Counted from the stretch's first letter, positions 1 through 9,949 are shown. The stretch: DNA of 64,000 nucleotides from Acinetobacter sp. Ver3 (GCF_000632455.1 NZ_JFYL01000002.1:62001-126000), one strand, 5' to 3'. The notes: generated by a model not told the origin, from the letters alone. Translations and numbers: made by a program.

Positions 1-127
1 TAAAGAAACTCGTCGTTTGAAAAAAATTGATCGCGTACGTGCGAGTGAAGAAGAAGTGAAACAAAATCCGCGTTCTAGAAGTGCTTGGTTGCGAGTTGCA
101 GAGCGAATAAATTTTAAAGGCGAATAA
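1..127 (+). CDS. rsmH: RsmH, 16S rRNA m4C1402 methyltransferase (C-terminal fragment)
   Basis: Only the last 41 codons are in the window, read from base 2 to a TAA at 125-127. The tail contains NPRSRSAWLRVAER, closely matching the conserved C-terminal end of RsmH (MraW), the SAM-dependent methyltransferase that N4-methylates C1402 of 16S rRNA. The stop codon shares its last base with the ftsL start (TAATG), as expected for translational coupling in the mra/dcw cluster. The 5' part of the gene lies outside the window, so the catalytic domain cannot be checked. Confidence 0.9.
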   Translation, partial: KETRRLKKIDRVRASEEEVKQNPRSRSAWLRVAERINFKGE

Positions 128-471
128 TGAAAAAGGAAAAAGACGTAGAACAACAGGAACCTGTAGCAACGCCCTTGGTGCGAAAAAAAATACTGATCTA
201 TAGCATTTTAACCGCTATGGTCATGGTGAGCGCATTTATGGTGGTCTATCAGGTCTATTCTTATCGTCAAGATTTTCGTGAATTTAATACGCATATGCGT
301 GAGCTTGAAGACATTAATGCTGAATGGGGTCGTCTACTTATTGAGCAACAGACATTTGGAGCGACTGCACAGATTGGGACACGTGCAGTGACACAATTAC
401 GTATGTATTCACCACCAACATCACAGACTGTGGTGATTTCACTTCCTGCTGAAACCGCGAAAAATCAATAG
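127..471 (+). CDS. ftsL: Cell division protein FtsL
   Basis: A 114-residue bitopic membrane protein. It has a basic cytoplasmic tail (about residues 1-21), one transmembrane helix (about 22-44) and a periplasmic segment beginning with a heptad-like coiled coil (about 50-75). This is the FtsL architecture; FtsL joins FtsB and FtsQ and activates FtsW-FtsI at the septum. Sequence identity in this family is low, so the call rests on topology, length and position between rsmH and ftsI. The start codon overlaps the rsmH stop by one base and the stop is 9 nt before ftsI, so the three genes are probably translated from one message. Confidence 0.9.
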   Translation: MKKEKDVEQQEPVATPLVRKKILIYSILTAMVMVSAFMVVYQVYSYRQDFREFNTHMRELEDINAEWGRLLIEQQTFGATAQIGTRAVTQLRMYSPPTSQTVVISLPAETAKNQ

Positions 472-480
472 GCACGCTGA

Positions 481-2310
481 ATGGTTGATAAAAGCAAAAC
501 AAAACAAACACGTAAAAAACAGCAGCCAATTACACAGAAAAGAACCGTTGCTGTAGATATGTGGCGTTTCTATTTAATGTGGGGCTTAGTCCTGACATTT
601 TTTGTGGTATTGGTTGCACGTGCCTTTTATGTTCAAATTGTGAATAAAGACTTTTTGCAAAATAAAGCTAACGCAAAAATTTTACGTACTGAAAAATTAA
701 GTGCGATGCGAGGGGTTATTAGCGACCGTAATGGCGTTCCCTTGGCAATTAGTACACCAATTATGAAGGTGGTGATTGATCCTCAACATTATTTTGAAAC
801 TAAAGCAACTTTTGATGAAATTACTGAAGAGTTAAAAAAGAATCCAACCAGTCGAAAATTAAAAAATCAGTTACCACAGGAAAACCTGAATTTAGATGAG
901 CTAGCAGATGCAGTTGGGCTGGATCGAGCTGACCTCAAAAAGCGTGTTCAAGATCGAGCTCGTTCACGTTATTTAGTATTGAAAAAAGAAGTACCACCTG
1001 CTCAAGCGGCTCTGTTAGCACAACGCAATTTTGCTGGCGTATATTCTGAAAAATCATATAAACGTTATTACCCACAACCACAACCCAACTCTCAAATCAT
1101 TGGTTTAACCAATACCGAGGGAACAGGGATTGAAGGTTTGGAGATGCAGCTGAATAAGCGGCTTGCAGGGGTCAATGGCGAACAGAAAATTGTACGTGAT
1201 AAGCATGGTAACCGTGTTCAAGTTCCAGAAGTTATTAAAGAAGTTGAAGCTGGGGAAAATATTACACTGAGTATTGACTCTCGACTGCAATACATTATGT
1301 ATCGAGAGCTTACCGCGGTAGGTGTGGCAAATAATGCACGTTCTGCTACAGCAATTGCGGTCGATGTCAAAACCGGTGAAATTCTAGCGATGACCAGTTG
1401 GCCGTCGTATAACCCGAATGATAAAAAAAGTTTATCCAATAAAGATGCAATGCGAAATCGCGGTGCAGTTGACTCGTTTGAACCAGGTTCGACGATGAAA
1501 CCATTAACGGTGGCGATGGCGCTTGAAAGTGGTAAGTACACTGCAAACTCAGTCGTTAATACCACCCCAGGGTCGATGCGTGTCGGTAATCATACAATTC
1601 GTGATACGCATAATTATGGAGCGCTTACTTTAGGTGGCATTATTCAAAAATCCTCCAACGTAGGTGTAGCGAAAATTGCCTTATCTTTGCCTTATCCGAC
1701 TCTACCAACGTTCTATAAGCGTCTTGGTTTTGGACAGCGTTCGGCTGTTAAATTCCCTGGTGAAAGCCCAGGTCTGATCTTACCGCCAAGTAAATGGAAT
1801 ATTTCAGAAGTTGCAACCATGTCCTATGGATATGGTCTCAATGCCACGGTACTCCAATTGGCAGATGCTTATGCCATGCTGGCAAATAAAGGGAAGAAAG
1901 TTCCTTTAAGTTTGTACAAGCTGGATGAAGCTCCTCAAGGTGAACAAATGATTGATCCTAAAATTGCGGATCAAGTCTTGTTAATGATGGAGACAGCAAC
2001 ATTACCAGGCGGTACAGCGACTCGTGCTCAAATACCAGGTTATCGCGTTGCAGGTAAAACGGGTACAGCACACAAATTACGTGCTGACCGTAAAGGTTAT
2101 TCGACCAATGAATATCGAGCTTTATTTGCAGGTGTTGCACCTGTAAGTGATCCACGTTTGGCGATGGTCGTCGTGGTCGAAAATCCAAAAGGCACATATT
2201 ACGGTGGTACTGTCTCAGCACCTGTTTTCGCAAAAGTAATGCAGGAATCGCTGAGACTATTAAACGTACCATTGGATAAACCCTTAGATACTCCAAAATC
2301 CATTCCATAG
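481..2310 (+). CDS. ftsI: FtsI (PBP3), septal peptidoglycan transpeptidase
   Basis: Class B penicillin-binding protein of 609 residues that cross-links septal peptidoglycan with FtsW. A basic N-terminus precedes one transmembrane anchor (about residues 28-48), then a pedestal/dimerisation region and a C-terminal transpeptidase domain. The catalytic motifs are intact: SxxK as STMK with nucleophile Ser337, SSN at 391-393, and KTG at 526-528 (GKTGTA). Length is normal for the family. It sits between ftsL and murE with 7-9 nt gaps. PBP3 is the known target of aztreonam and several cephalosporins; I make no inference about susceptibility here. Confidence 0.97.
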   Translation: MVDKSKTKQTRKKQQPITQKRTVAVDMWRFYLMWGLVLTFFVVLVARAFYVQIVNKDFLQNKANAKILRTEKLSAMRGVISDRNGVPLAISTPIMKVVIDPQHYFETKATFDEITEELKKNPTSRKLKNQLPQENLNLDELADAVGLDRADLKKRVQDRARSRYLVLKKEVPPAQAALLAQRNFAGVYSEKSYKRYYPQPQPNSQIIGLTNTEGTGIEGLEMQLNKRLAGVNGEQKIVRDKHGNRVQVPEVIKEVEAGENITLSIDSRLQYIMYRELTAVGVANNARSATAIAVDVKTGEILAMTSWPSYNPNDKKSLSNKDAMRNRGAVDSFEPGSTMKPLTVAMALESGKYTANSVVNTTPGSMRVGNHTIRDTHNYGALTLGGIIQKSSNVGVAKIALSLPYPTLPTFYKRLGFGQRSAVKFPGESPGLILPPSKWNISEVATMSYGYGLNATVLQLADAYAMLANKGKKVPLSLYKLDEAPQGEQMIDPKIADQVLLMMETATLPGGTATRAQIPGYRVAGKTGTAHKLRADRKGYSTNEYRALFAGVAPVSDPRLAMVVVVENPKGTYYGGTVSAPVFAKVMQESLRLLNVPLDKPLDTPKSIP

Positions 2311-2317
2311 GTGATGA

Positions 2318-3814
2318 ATGTCGATTACATTTCAACAAATCTACGCTGTAGATCATCCAGCAGAATGGATGCAACAAGCATTTAATGGCTTCCAATTAGA
2401 TAGTCGTAAAGTTGAAGCAGGACAAGTGTTTATTGCTTTGACTAGTCTTTCTCAACCTGAAAAAACTGCAGAGTATGCACAGAAGGCATTAGATCTTGGT
2501 GCTTTGGCTATTATTTCAGAACAAGATTTAGGTTTAACGCCAAGTTTGATCGTTCCGAATGTGCGTATGCTCATGGGACAATGGCAGAAAGATTATTTGC
2601 AACAGACACAGCCAGTAAATCCACTTCGAGTATTGGCTGTCACGGGAACCAATGGTAAAACGACCATTTCAAGGCTTGTTGCAGAGCTACTGATGTTAAG
2701 TAAGTACCCATGTGCTGTGATGGGGACGACAGGAAATGGGATTTTGCCTCACCTTGAAGCATCTACACATACCACGTTAGATGCATTGCATATGCAAAAT
2801 CAATTGCATGCTTATGCTCAGCAGGGGGCTAAGTTTGCTGCTATTGAAGCCAGCTCCCATGGTCTTGAACAGGGGCGTCTCAATGGAACGCCAATTGAAG
2901 TTGCAGCTTACAGTAATTTAAGTCGCGATCATTTGGATTATCACAAAACTTTAGAGGCCTATGCTGAGGCAAAATCACGCTTATTTCAGTTTGAGAGCCT
3001 TAAAGTTGCAATTATCAATATCGATGATGCTTACGCAAATATCATGCTCAAAGCGGCGGAGCAAAATCCAGCAAAACCTAAAATTTTAACTTATTCCACC
3101 ACTCAACCCGCGGATTACCGTGTTGAAGAGATTCAATATAGTTTAGATGGTGTTCATTTTAAATTGGTGACCAAGTCCCAAAGCTATTTAGTGCATAGTC
3201 CGTTATTGGGTCATTTTAATATTGAAAATGTAGTTGCGAGCTTAATCTCTGTTGAACAGGCGGGTTTAGATTTATCTCAGTTAGTCGCTTTAGTTCCTCA
3301 GCTAAAAGGCGCGCCAGGGCGTATGCAAGTGTTGCGTGATCAAGATCGTTTGTTTGTCGTGGATTATGCGCACACTCCTGATGCATTAATTCAGGTTCTT
3401 CAAACATTAAAACGTCATGTTTCACAGCAATTATGGGCTGTGTTTGGGTGCGGTGGTGATCGTGATCGCGGTAAACGACCATTAATGACACAGGCTGCTT
3501 TAGATCATGCAGATGTTGTATTGCTTACCTCAGATAATCCACGTACTGAAAACCCAGAACAAATTTTTGCTGACATGAAGGCTGGAATTGAATTTTCGAA
3601 CAGAGAGGTTCATGAAATTCATGATCGTCGTGAAGCGATTAAGTTTGTAGTGAAAACAGCAAAAGCAGGTGACATTGTTGTGATTGCAGGCAAAGGCCAC
3701 GAAAATTATCAAGAGATTGATGGTGTTCGTCATTGGTTTGATGATGTGGTAGAAGTCCAAGCAGCCATTAAAGGTCAGCATGCGACTGAGCCAGCATCTT
3801 ATCCAGCAGACTAA
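2318..3814 (+). CDS. murE: MurE, UDP-MurNAc-L-Ala-D-Glu:meso-DAP ligase
   Basis: Cytoplasmic Mur ligase (498 aa) that adds the third residue to the UDP-MurNAc peptide using ATP. The P-loop TGTNGKTT (Lys114) begins the central ATPase domain, and conserved GHFNIENVVAS and DYAHTPDAL segments follow. In the C-terminal domain the tetrad DNPR at residues 406-409 is the known signature for meso-diaminopimelate specificity, as opposed to lysine-adding enzymes, which fits a Gram-negative wall. It starts 7 nt after ftsI and ends 9 nt before murF. Confidence 0.97.
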   Translation: MSITFQQIYAVDHPAEWMQQAFNGFQLDSRKVEAGQVFIALTSLSQPEKTAEYAQKALDLGALAIISEQDLGLTPSLIVPNVRMLMGQWQKDYLQQTQPVNPLRVLAVTGTNGKTTISRLVAELLMLSKYPCAVMGTTGNGILPHLEASTHTTLDALHMQNQLHAYAQQGAKFAAIEASSHGLEQGRLNGTPIEVAAYSNLSRDHLDYHKTLEAYAEAKSRLFQFESLKVAIINIDDAYANIMLKAAEQNPAKPKILTYSTTQPADYRVEEIQYSLDGVHFKLVTKSQSYLVHSPLLGHFNIENVVASLISVEQAGLDLSQLVALVPQLKGAPGRMQVLRDQDRLFVVDYAHTPDALIQVLQTLKRHVSQQLWAVFGCGGDRDRGKRPLMTQAALDHADVVLLTSDNPRTENPEQIFADMKAGIEFSNREVHEIHDRREAIKFVVKTAKAGDIVVIAGKGHENYQEIDGVRHWFDDVVEVQAAIKGQHATEPASYPAD

Positions 3815-3823
3815 GGAATCATT

Positions 3824-5227
3824 ATGCACACATCTACTACAAGTACTGCGACACTTGTCCCATGGACTTTGTCTGATCTTGTTGCTGCAACTCAAGGGTA
3901 TTGGTTGAATGATAAAAAACCGACTGGAGAAGTAAAGCGTATTTTGACAGACTCACGTCATGCGGAGTCGGGGGATGCTTTTTTAGCCCTGAAAGGTGAG
4001 CGTTTTGATGCGCATGAGTTTGTTCAACAAGTGGCTGAAAGAGGCTGTCAGATTGCGATTGTTGAGCGGCCTTTAGACATTGATATTTGTCAGTTGGTGG
4101 TAACAGATACGAGATTAGCATTAGGTATGCTTGGTGCATTTCGTCGCGCTCAACATGCGCAATTAAAAGTTATCGCACTGACTGGTAGTAGCGGCAAAAC
4201 CACGACTAAAGAAATGCTTGGTAGTATTCTTGCTCGCAAAGCACCGACATTGATCACGCGAGGTAATCTCAATAATGATCTGGGTGTGCCTATGATGCTA
4301 TTAGAGCTTCGACCAGATCATGAATATGCAGTGATGGAGCTTGGAGCAAGTCATCAAGGAGAAATTGACTATACCTCGAAGCTCGTTCAACCTCATGTTG
4401 CGGGTATTATTAATATTGGTACGGCTCATCTTGGTGAGTTCGGTGGGCGTGACGGAATTTGTAAAGCTAAATCTGAAATCTATGGTCATGTTTCAGAAAC
4501 TTCGATCGTGCCAGCAGCTGATGATTATATAGACCAGATCCGTCAAAGTGTAAAAACAACAAAAACCTTAAGTTTTGGAGAAGGTGGCGATGTCTATGCT
4601 TCAGATATTCAGCTGAATCCACAGAGTGCTCAATTTAAATTACATACGCCTGTAGGTGTCCAACCCGTGGATTTACCTTTTGCTGGTGAGCATAATGTTC
4701 AAAATGCTTTGGCTGCTGCTGCTTTTGCATTGTCATTAAATATCAGCTTGGATGATATTGTCACGGGTTTAGAACAAGCTGTGGGTGCAAAGGGACGTTT
4801 GAATTTTATTCAAAAAAATGATTTTTTATTTATCGATGATACATACAATGCCAATCCCACTTCGATGCGTGCAGCGGGTGAAGTGCTTGCACAGCAAGAA
4901 GGTATTCGTGTCATGGTGATTGGGGATATTGGTGAGTTAGGTCCGACTGCTGCTCAACAACATTATTTACTCGGGCGAGATTTGGTTTCGATTCGCGGAC
5001 TCAACTTTGTTGTTGCTGTTGGTGAGTTTGCACCAGCAACACAGGAAGGCGCACGTAGTACTCAGTACGGGAAAAAGTTACAAGCTTTCCTCAATCAAGA
5101 GCAAGCTCTACCATTTTTAATTAGTCTAATCGAAACACATCAACCGCAAAAAATGAGTTTCTTATTCAAAGGTTCTCGTTATACCCATATGGAAACGTTG
5201 ATGGCAGATTTGATGGAGAAACTCTAA
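3824..5227 (+). CDS. murF: MurF, UDP-MurNAc-tripeptide:D-Ala-D-Ala ligase
   Basis: A 467-residue Mur ligase that attaches D-Ala-D-Ala to UDP-MurNAc-tripeptide, giving the pentapeptide that MraY uses. The ATP-binding motif TGSSGKTTTKEM lies near residue 120, followed by NNDLGVP and ELGASHQGEI in the central domain and DDTYNANPTSM at the start of the C-terminal domain, all typical of MurF. A Shine-Dalgarno-like AAGGA precedes the ATG. The stop codon TAA directly abuts the mraY ATG, which suggests coupled translation with the next enzyme of the pathway. Confidence 0.97.
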   Translation: MHTSTTSTATLVPWTLSDLVAATQGYWLNDKKPTGEVKRILTDSRHAESGDAFLALKGERFDAHEFVQQVAERGCQIAIVERPLDIDICQLVVTDTRLALGMLGAFRRAQHAQLKVIALTGSSGKTTTKEMLGSILARKAPTLITRGNLNNDLGVPMMLLELRPDHEYAVMELGASHQGEIDYTSKLVQPHVAGIINIGTAHLGEFGGRDGICKAKSEIYGHVSETSIVPAADDYIDQIRQSVKTTKTLSFGEGGDVYASDIQLNPQSAQFKLHTPVGVQPVDLPFAGEHNVQNALAAAAFALSLNISLDDIVTGLEQAVGAKGRLNFIQKNDFLFIDDTYNANPTSMRAAGEVLAQQEGIRVMVIGDIGELGPTAAQQHYLLGRDLVSIRGLNFVVAVGEFAPATQEGARSTQYGKKLQAFLNQEQALPFLISLIETHQPQKMSFLFKGSRYTHMETLMADLMEKL

Positions 5228-6346
5228 ATGCTGTTATGGTTATTTGAACAACTTTCCGGCTATCACAGCTCGTTCCAAGTGGTTCGTTATTTAACATTAC
5301 GTGCGCTGCTCAGTGTCTTGACAGCACTCACGATAGGCCTAGTTCTTGGTCCTGTCATGATCCGTAAGTTACAAGCTTTAAAATATGGCCAAGCGGTAAG
5401 TTCTTTCGTTCCGGAAAACCATGCCAAAAAAATGGGAACACCAACCATGGGTGGTCTCCTTATTTTGCTTTCTATTGGGATTTCAACTTTACTTTGGGCA
5501 GATCTTTCAAACCCTTATGTTTGGATTGTGCTTGGCGTGATGGTGATATTTGGCGCCGTAGGTTGGGCGGATGATTGGATTAAAATCCGTTATAAAGACA
5601 ATGCAGGTTTGCCAGCGCGTAAGAAGTTTTTTTGGACATCTGTCGCTTCTTTGGGTGCAGGGATATCACTCTACGTAATTGCGACTCAGCAAACTAATCC
5701 TGTACACACTGCGAATATGTTGGATTTGCTGATCCCTTTCTTTAAAGATCTTACAATTCCTTTATCGGTAATCCCTTTAGGGATCGGTTTTATCATATTC
5801 ACTTATTTAGTGATTAACGGTGCGTCGAATGCTGTTAACCTGACTGACGGTTTAGATGGTCTTGCAATTATGCCAATTGTATTGGTTGCGGCGGGCCTAG
5901 GGGTGTTTGCTTATTTGGCGGGTGATGTTCGTTTTGCAAATTATTTACATATTCCCTATGTGAAATATTCATCTGAACTCGTTGTTATTTGTGCTGCAAT
6001 GATAGGTGCAGGTTTAGCATTCCTTTGGTATAACGCGCATCCTGCACAAGTATTTATGGGAGATGTTGGTGCCTTGTCGCTTGGAGCGATGCTGGGAACT
6101 ATTGCGGTGATGGTACGTCAGGAAATTGTATTTGCAATTATGGCGGGTGTATTTGTAGTCGAAGCAGTTTCTGTATTTTTACAAATCGGTTCGCTTCGTA
6201 TGCGAAATAAACGTGTTTTCCTTATGGCGCCGTTACATCATCACTATGAAAAGAAAGGATGGCGTGAAACACAGGTGGTCATCCGTTTCTGGATTATCAC
6301 AATTATGCTGGTAGTTTTAGGTCTAATGACCTTAAAATTGCGCTAA
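5228..6346 (+). CDS. mraY: MraY, phospho-MurNAc-pentapeptide translocase
   Basis: Polytopic membrane enzyme (372 aa, about ten predicted helices) that transfers phospho-MurNAc-pentapeptide to undecaprenyl phosphate, forming lipid I. Family motifs are present: the Asp pair in GWADDWIK, the [10 protein letters not shown] loop, and the histidine-rich HHHYEKKGW loop near the C-terminus. Its start immediately follows the murF stop. It is the last cell-wall gene here; murD, ftsW and murG do not follow as they do in Escherichia coli, and a terminator comes 20 nt after the stop. Confidence 0.97.
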   Translation: MLLWLFEQLSGYHSSFQVVRYLTLRALLSVLTALTIGLVLGPVMIRKLQALKYGQAVSSFVPENHAKKMGTPTMGGLLILLSIGISTLLWADLSNPYVWIVLGVMVIFGAVGWADDWIKIRYKDNAGLPARKKFFWTSVASLGAGISLYVIATQQTNPVHTANMLDLLIPFFKDLTIPLSVIPLGIGFIIFTYLVINGASNAVNLTDGLDGLAIMPIVLVAAGLGVFAYLAGDVRFANYLHIPYVKYSSELVVICAAMIGAGLAFLWYNAHPAQVFMGDVGALSLGAMLGTIAVMVRQEIVFAIMAGVFVVEAVSVFLQIGSLRMRNKRVFLMAPLHHHYEKKGWRETQVVIRFWIITIMLVVLGLMTLKLR

Positions 6347-6365
6347 GCAAGAATCAAATGAGATC

Positions 6366-6389
6366 AAGTCGGCTTATGCCGGCTTTTTT
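6366..6389 (+). terminator. Rho-independent terminator after mraY
   Basis: An 8-bp stem AAGTCGGC / GCCGGCTT (one T-G pair) with loop TTAT is followed by a six-T run. It separates the dcw genes from rlmA. Confidence 0.8.
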
Positions 6390-6413
6390 CATCGCTAAAA
6401 TTTTTTGGAGAAA

Positions 6414-7223
6414 ATGATGAATCTGTTGATGTGTCCTGTTTGTCGCGAGGCATTGGCGCTTGAGGGGAAAACATGGCGCTGCAAGAGTAATCATAGTTAC
6501 GATATTGCAAAGCAAGGTTATGTGAATTTGCATGTCGTACAGCATAAACATAGTAAAAATCCTGGGGATACCCCCGAGTCTGTTCAAGCTAGACGGTCAT
6601 TTTTATCAGCGGGATTCTATGCGCCATTACAGCAAGCTGTCGTTGCTAAAATCCGAGAATTACGTATTGAAAATCTTCTAGATATTGGTTGCGGTGAAGG
6701 ATATTACACCAATGCAATGGAAGCTGAAGCGATACAAGTTGTAGGGGTAGATATTGCTAAAACTGCAGTTCAGGTAGCAGCAAAATTAAATCAAAATGTC
6801 ACTTGGGTTGTGGGTACGGGGGCTGTGTTGCCTGTTTTAAGCGAGACTATCGATTTATGTACCAGTTTATTTAGTCCTATTCCCGAGGCGGAAATATTAC
6901 GTGTATTAAAGCCATCGGGGTATTTAATGGTTGTTACCCCAGGTCCACAACATTTATATAAAATGCGAGAAGCACTATTTGAAGAAGTTAAGGCACATGA
7001 GCCACATAAATTTGTAGCGCAGTTGAGCGAGCACTTTGAGTTAATTGATGAAAGCTTAATTCAGGCACCATTGGTGTTGAACCAAAAGGACCTAAAGTGT
7101 CTTATCGCAATGACGCCATATGCTTATAAGGCCAAACCTGAACGGCGTGAGCAATTAGAGCAAGTTGAAAAATTTGAACTGAGTGCAGAGTTTCAGATCT
7201 ATATTTTAAAAAAGAAAAGTTAA
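6414..7223 (+). CDS. rlmA: RlmA-type 23S rRNA (guanine-N1) methyltransferase
   Basis: SAM-dependent methyltransferase of about 269 aa. The N-terminus carries a zinc-ribbon-like pattern (CPVC, then C and H about 17-21 residues later) followed by YDIAKQGYVNL, a conserved RlmA stretch. The class I methyltransferase motif I reads LLDIGCGEGYY. In E. coli RlmA methylates G745 of 23S rRNA. A GGAG at 6407-6410 serves tandem ATGs at 6414 and 6417; the spacing slightly favours 6417. An in-frame TTG at 6405 overlaps the ribosome binding site and is rejected as the start. It sits alone between two terminators. Confidence 0.88.
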   Translation: MMNLLMCPVCREALALEGKTWRCKSNHSYDIAKQGYVNLHVVQHKHSKNPGDTPESVQARRSFLSAGFYAPLQQAVVAKIRELRIENLLDIGCGEGYYTNAMEAEAIQVVGVDIAKTAVQVAAKLNQNVTWVVGTGAVLPVLSETIDLCTSLFSPIPEAEILRVLKPSGYLMVVTPGPQHLYKMREALFEEVKAHEPHKFVAQLSEHFELIDESLIQAPLVLNQKDLKCLIAMTPYAYKAKPERREQLEQVEKFELSAEFQIYILKKKS

Positions 7224-7226
7224 AAG

Positions 7227-7254
7227 AAGCCCTCTTTTAGAGGGCTTTATTTTG
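7227..7254. terminator. Bidirectional terminator between rlmA and ponA
   Basis: A perfect 9-bp stem AAGCCCTCT / AGAGGGCTT with a 3-nt loop is flanked by T-rich sequence on the right and A-rich sequence on the left. It can end both the rightward rlmA and the leftward ponA transcripts, whose stops lie 3-9 nt away. Confidence 0.85.
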
Positions 7255-7255
7255 G

Positions 7256-9781
7256 TTATTGAACTTGATTAATCAAATTTTCGATTGAATCTCGTTTAAC
7301 TTGTGGTGTTGAATTCATATCCGGTGGTGTCGACGACGTCGGCGTTAACGGTTGATCGTTATCTGGTAGATCATCAAAATCGCGATCATTCGTTGGTGCT
7401 ACCACTGGAGCAGGGCGATAAATTGGACGAGCTAAAGGTGGAGTTTTATCTTTTTGCTCATGGTTTAATGTATGTACACGACCACGTTGTTCTCGAGTTA
7501 AAGGAGCTTTTGCATTTTTATCTAAACTTACCCAAGCATATGGTGTATTGGCAAGAGACTTCTCCATAAAGTCACTCCAAATTGGAAGAGCAGCGATCCC
7601 CCCATATTCACGACGACCTAGTGTAGTCGGTTGGTCGAAACCTACCCATGAAACTGCGACTAAATTGCCGTTAAAGCCAGCGAACCAAGCATCTTTTGCA
7701 TCATTGGTTGTTCCTGTTTTACCTCCTAAATCACCACGACCAATTTTTAATGCTGCGCGACCAGTACCATGCTGAATTACGTCTCGTAAAATATTCGCCA
7801 TATCAAATGCTGAACTGGATTTTAAAATTCGATGTGCTTGACGATATTGGCTACGCTCTTCATCGGTTAAAGTGGGTTGCTTATCCTCTAAAGACTGATT
7901 GGTAACTTCAATAATTTCGTCGTCTGGTGTTGTTGCTTCAGCAGAGGTTGTATCTTGCTTCTGAGATTTAATACATGAAATACATGCGTATTCTGGATTG
8001 GCTTGATAAATCACTTTGCCGTAAGCATCCTCAATACGGCTAATGAAGTGAGGTTGCACGCGGAAACCGCCATTGGCAATTGCGGCATAGCCTGTTGCCA
8101 TTTGCACAGGGAGTACTTGAGGTGTTCCTAATGCAATCGTGTAGTTACGTGGAATCTGATCATCCTGCAAACCAAAATCCATAAACAATTGGCGAGTACG
8201 TTCCAGACCGACTGTTTGTAAAAGGCGAACAGAGACAGTATTACGTGACAAATATAAAGCCCGACGTAATGGAATCATCCCCAAATAACGCCCATCAGAA
8301 TTGCGTGGTGACCATTTACCAATGGTAATGGGATTATCATTGACCATGGTATGCGGCGTCATACCACGTTCAAGCGCAAGTGAGTAGACGAATGGTTTGA
8401 TAATGGAGCCTGGTTGACGCCAACCTTGTAATGCGCGGTTGAATTTCGACTGATAAAAATTATATCCACCAACGATCGCGACAATGGAACCATCATTTGG
8501 ATTAAGTGCAATTAACTGACCTTGTACACGAGGTACCTGTACCAAGGACCACATACTACGATTTTGATTTGGACGCAGACGAACAATATCTTTGACTTTT
8601 ACAATTTGCGAGGCATTGCTAGGTGCACCACCCACACTATTGGCATTGCGATAGCGTCTCGCCCAAGACATGCCAGACCAAGGAACAGTGACTGATGAAC
8701 CATCTTGTAAAGTTGCTTCAAAAGAATTACTTAAAACTTTAGTGACTTCAGCAGGGTAGGTGTTTGCAAATGGCACAAAATCTTTTAAGGGTTTGTCATG
8801 AGCTTCTGGGCCACGCCAGCCATGACGACGGTCATAATTTTCTAAACCAACACGAACTGCTTCTTCGGCAAAGGCTTGACGATTGTAATCAATAGTGGTG
8901 TAAACCTTATATCCAGAATCGATCGCGAGATCGCCAAATTTTTTGACGAGTTCCGAACGAACCATTTCACCGACATAAGGGAATTTATTGTTAATACCGC
9001 GATCAGGCATGTCCAAGGCGATAGGCTCTGATACTGCATCTTCATATTCAATTTGGCTGATATAACCCAACTGTAGCATACGACCTAAAATCCAGTTGCG
9101 ACGTTCTAACGCACGTTCAGGATTGGCCACAGGATTATATTTAGAGGGTGCTTTTGGTAAGCCCGCGATCATTGCCATTTGGGCAATTGAAAGATCGTCT
9201 AAATTCTTGTTGTAATAAATTTTTGCTGCTGCGGCAATACCATAGGCATTTTTACCGAGGAAAATTTTATTGACGTAGAGAGTTAGAATTTCTTCTTTTG
9301 ATAATTTTTGTTCGATTTTACGTGCTAAGAAAATTTCGGTGAGTTTGCGCTTGAGTGTTCGTTCTGGTGTTAAATAATAGTTTTTAGCCACCTGCATGGT
9401 GATCGTAGAACCACCAGTTTGAATGTCAGAACCCGTGATCGATTCACTGACTGCGCGTCCTAAACTTTTAAAACTAATACCGCTATGCTCAAAAAAAGAA
9501 GAGTCTTCTGCAGCTAAAAAAGCATGAATAAAATCTTGTGGGATTTGCTCATATTCAACTGGAACAGAAAGTTTGCCACCATATTCTGCGATTAATTGGT
9601 TATCTGCTGTATAAACTTGCAGCGGTTTTAATAATGGAGCCTTCTTAAAAGCAGTCATCTCTGGCAAAGATGGTGCAATATAGAGATACATTCCATAAAA
9701 GCCCATTGGAATTGTGACTAAGATAATGATAATCAGCAAAAAAAAAGGGTGAATCTGTCCACAACAAGATAGCTTTTTCAT
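7256..9781 (-). CDS. ponA: PBP1A, bifunctional peptidoglycan synthase
   Basis: Class A penicillin-binding protein of 841 aa. An N-terminal transmembrane anchor (about residues 12-33) precedes a GT51 glycosyltransferase domain with the catalytic-glutamate motif EDSSFFEHSG and with GGSTITMQVAKNYYL. A large insert typical of Gram-negative PBP1A follows, then the transpeptidase domain with SIIK (Ser459), SRN (in SRNTVSV) and KTG at Lys688 (GKTGTTND). It polymerises and cross-links glycan strands. It is transcribed divergently from pilM, the arrangement known around ponA/mrcA and the pilMNOPQ cluster in many gammaproteobacteria. Confidence 0.96.
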   Translation of the reverse strand: MKKLSCCGQIHPFFLLIIIILVTIPMGFYGMYLYIAPSLPEMTAFKKAPLLKPLQVYTADNQLIAEYGGKLSVPVEYEQIPQDFIHAFLAAEDSSFFEHSGISFKSLGRAVSESITGSDIQTGGSTITMQVAKNYYLTPERTLKRKLTEIFLARKIEQKLSKEEILTLYVNKIFLGKNAYGIAAAAKIYYNKNLDDLSIAQMAMIAGLPKAPSKYNPVANPERALERRNWILGRMLQLGYISQIEYEDAVSEPIALDMPDRGINNKFPYVGEMVRSELVKKFGDLAIDSGYKVYTTIDYNRQAFAEEAVRVGLENYDRRHGWRGPEAHDKPLKDFVPFANTYPAEVTKVLSNSFEATLQDGSSVTVPWSGMSWARRYRNANSVGGAPSNASQIVKVKDIVRLRPNQNRSMWSLVQVPRVQGQLIALNPNDGSIVAIVGGYNFYQSKFNRALQGWRQPGSIIKPFVYSLALERGMTPHTMVNDNPITIGKWSPRNSDGRYLGMIPLRRALYLSRNTVSVRLLQTVGLERTRQLFMDFGLQDDQIPRNYTIALGTPQVLPVQMATGYAAIANGGFRVQPHFISRIEDAYGKVIYQANPEYACISCIKSQKQDTTSAEATTPDDEIIEVTNQSLEDKQPTLTDEERSQYRQAHRILKSSSAFDMANILRDVIQHGTGRAALKIGRGDLGGKTGTTNDAKDAWFAGFNGNLVAVSWVGFDQPTTLGRREYGGIAALPIWSDFMEKSLANTPYAWVSLDKNAKAPLTREQRGRVHTLNHEQKDKTPPLARPIYRPAPVVAPTNDRDFDDLPDNDQPLTPTSSTPPDMNSTPQVKRDSIENLINQVQ

Positions 9782-9864
9782 AACAAGTAAGTTTTAATAG
9801 GTGCTAAAGGCAAACTAATAGAAGGTCAGTATAGCTTCTCATTTAACAGAATGTTAGTTGAGTT

Positions 9865-9870
9865 ATTATA
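9865..9870 (-). promoter_or_regulatory. Possible -10 element for ponA in the ponA/pilM divergent gap
   Basis: On the minus strand the gap contains a perfect TATAAT. The best upstream -35 (TTGGTC, 15-bp spacer) is poor. The 168-nt gap between ponA and pilM must hold promoters in both directions, but I could not find a convincing one for pilM. Confidence 0.3.
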
Positions 9871-9949
9871 TCCGCAAAAAAATTAGACCAAGTGTAGTTA
9901 GTTTGTATTGTGCTGTTGTTGGGGACAAAAAAATAATAGGAATTGCATT

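Noticed and set aside
1218-1565. Minus-strand open frames inside ftsI, gltB, recB and pnp
   Set aside because: They lie antisense to strongly supported genes, have no family resemblance and follow the codon shadow of the real genes.
9908-9949. Upstream TTG start for pilM
   Set aside because: It adds an unusual CCCW-containing stretch; GTG 9950 has a well-placed ribosome binding site and begins the family alignment.
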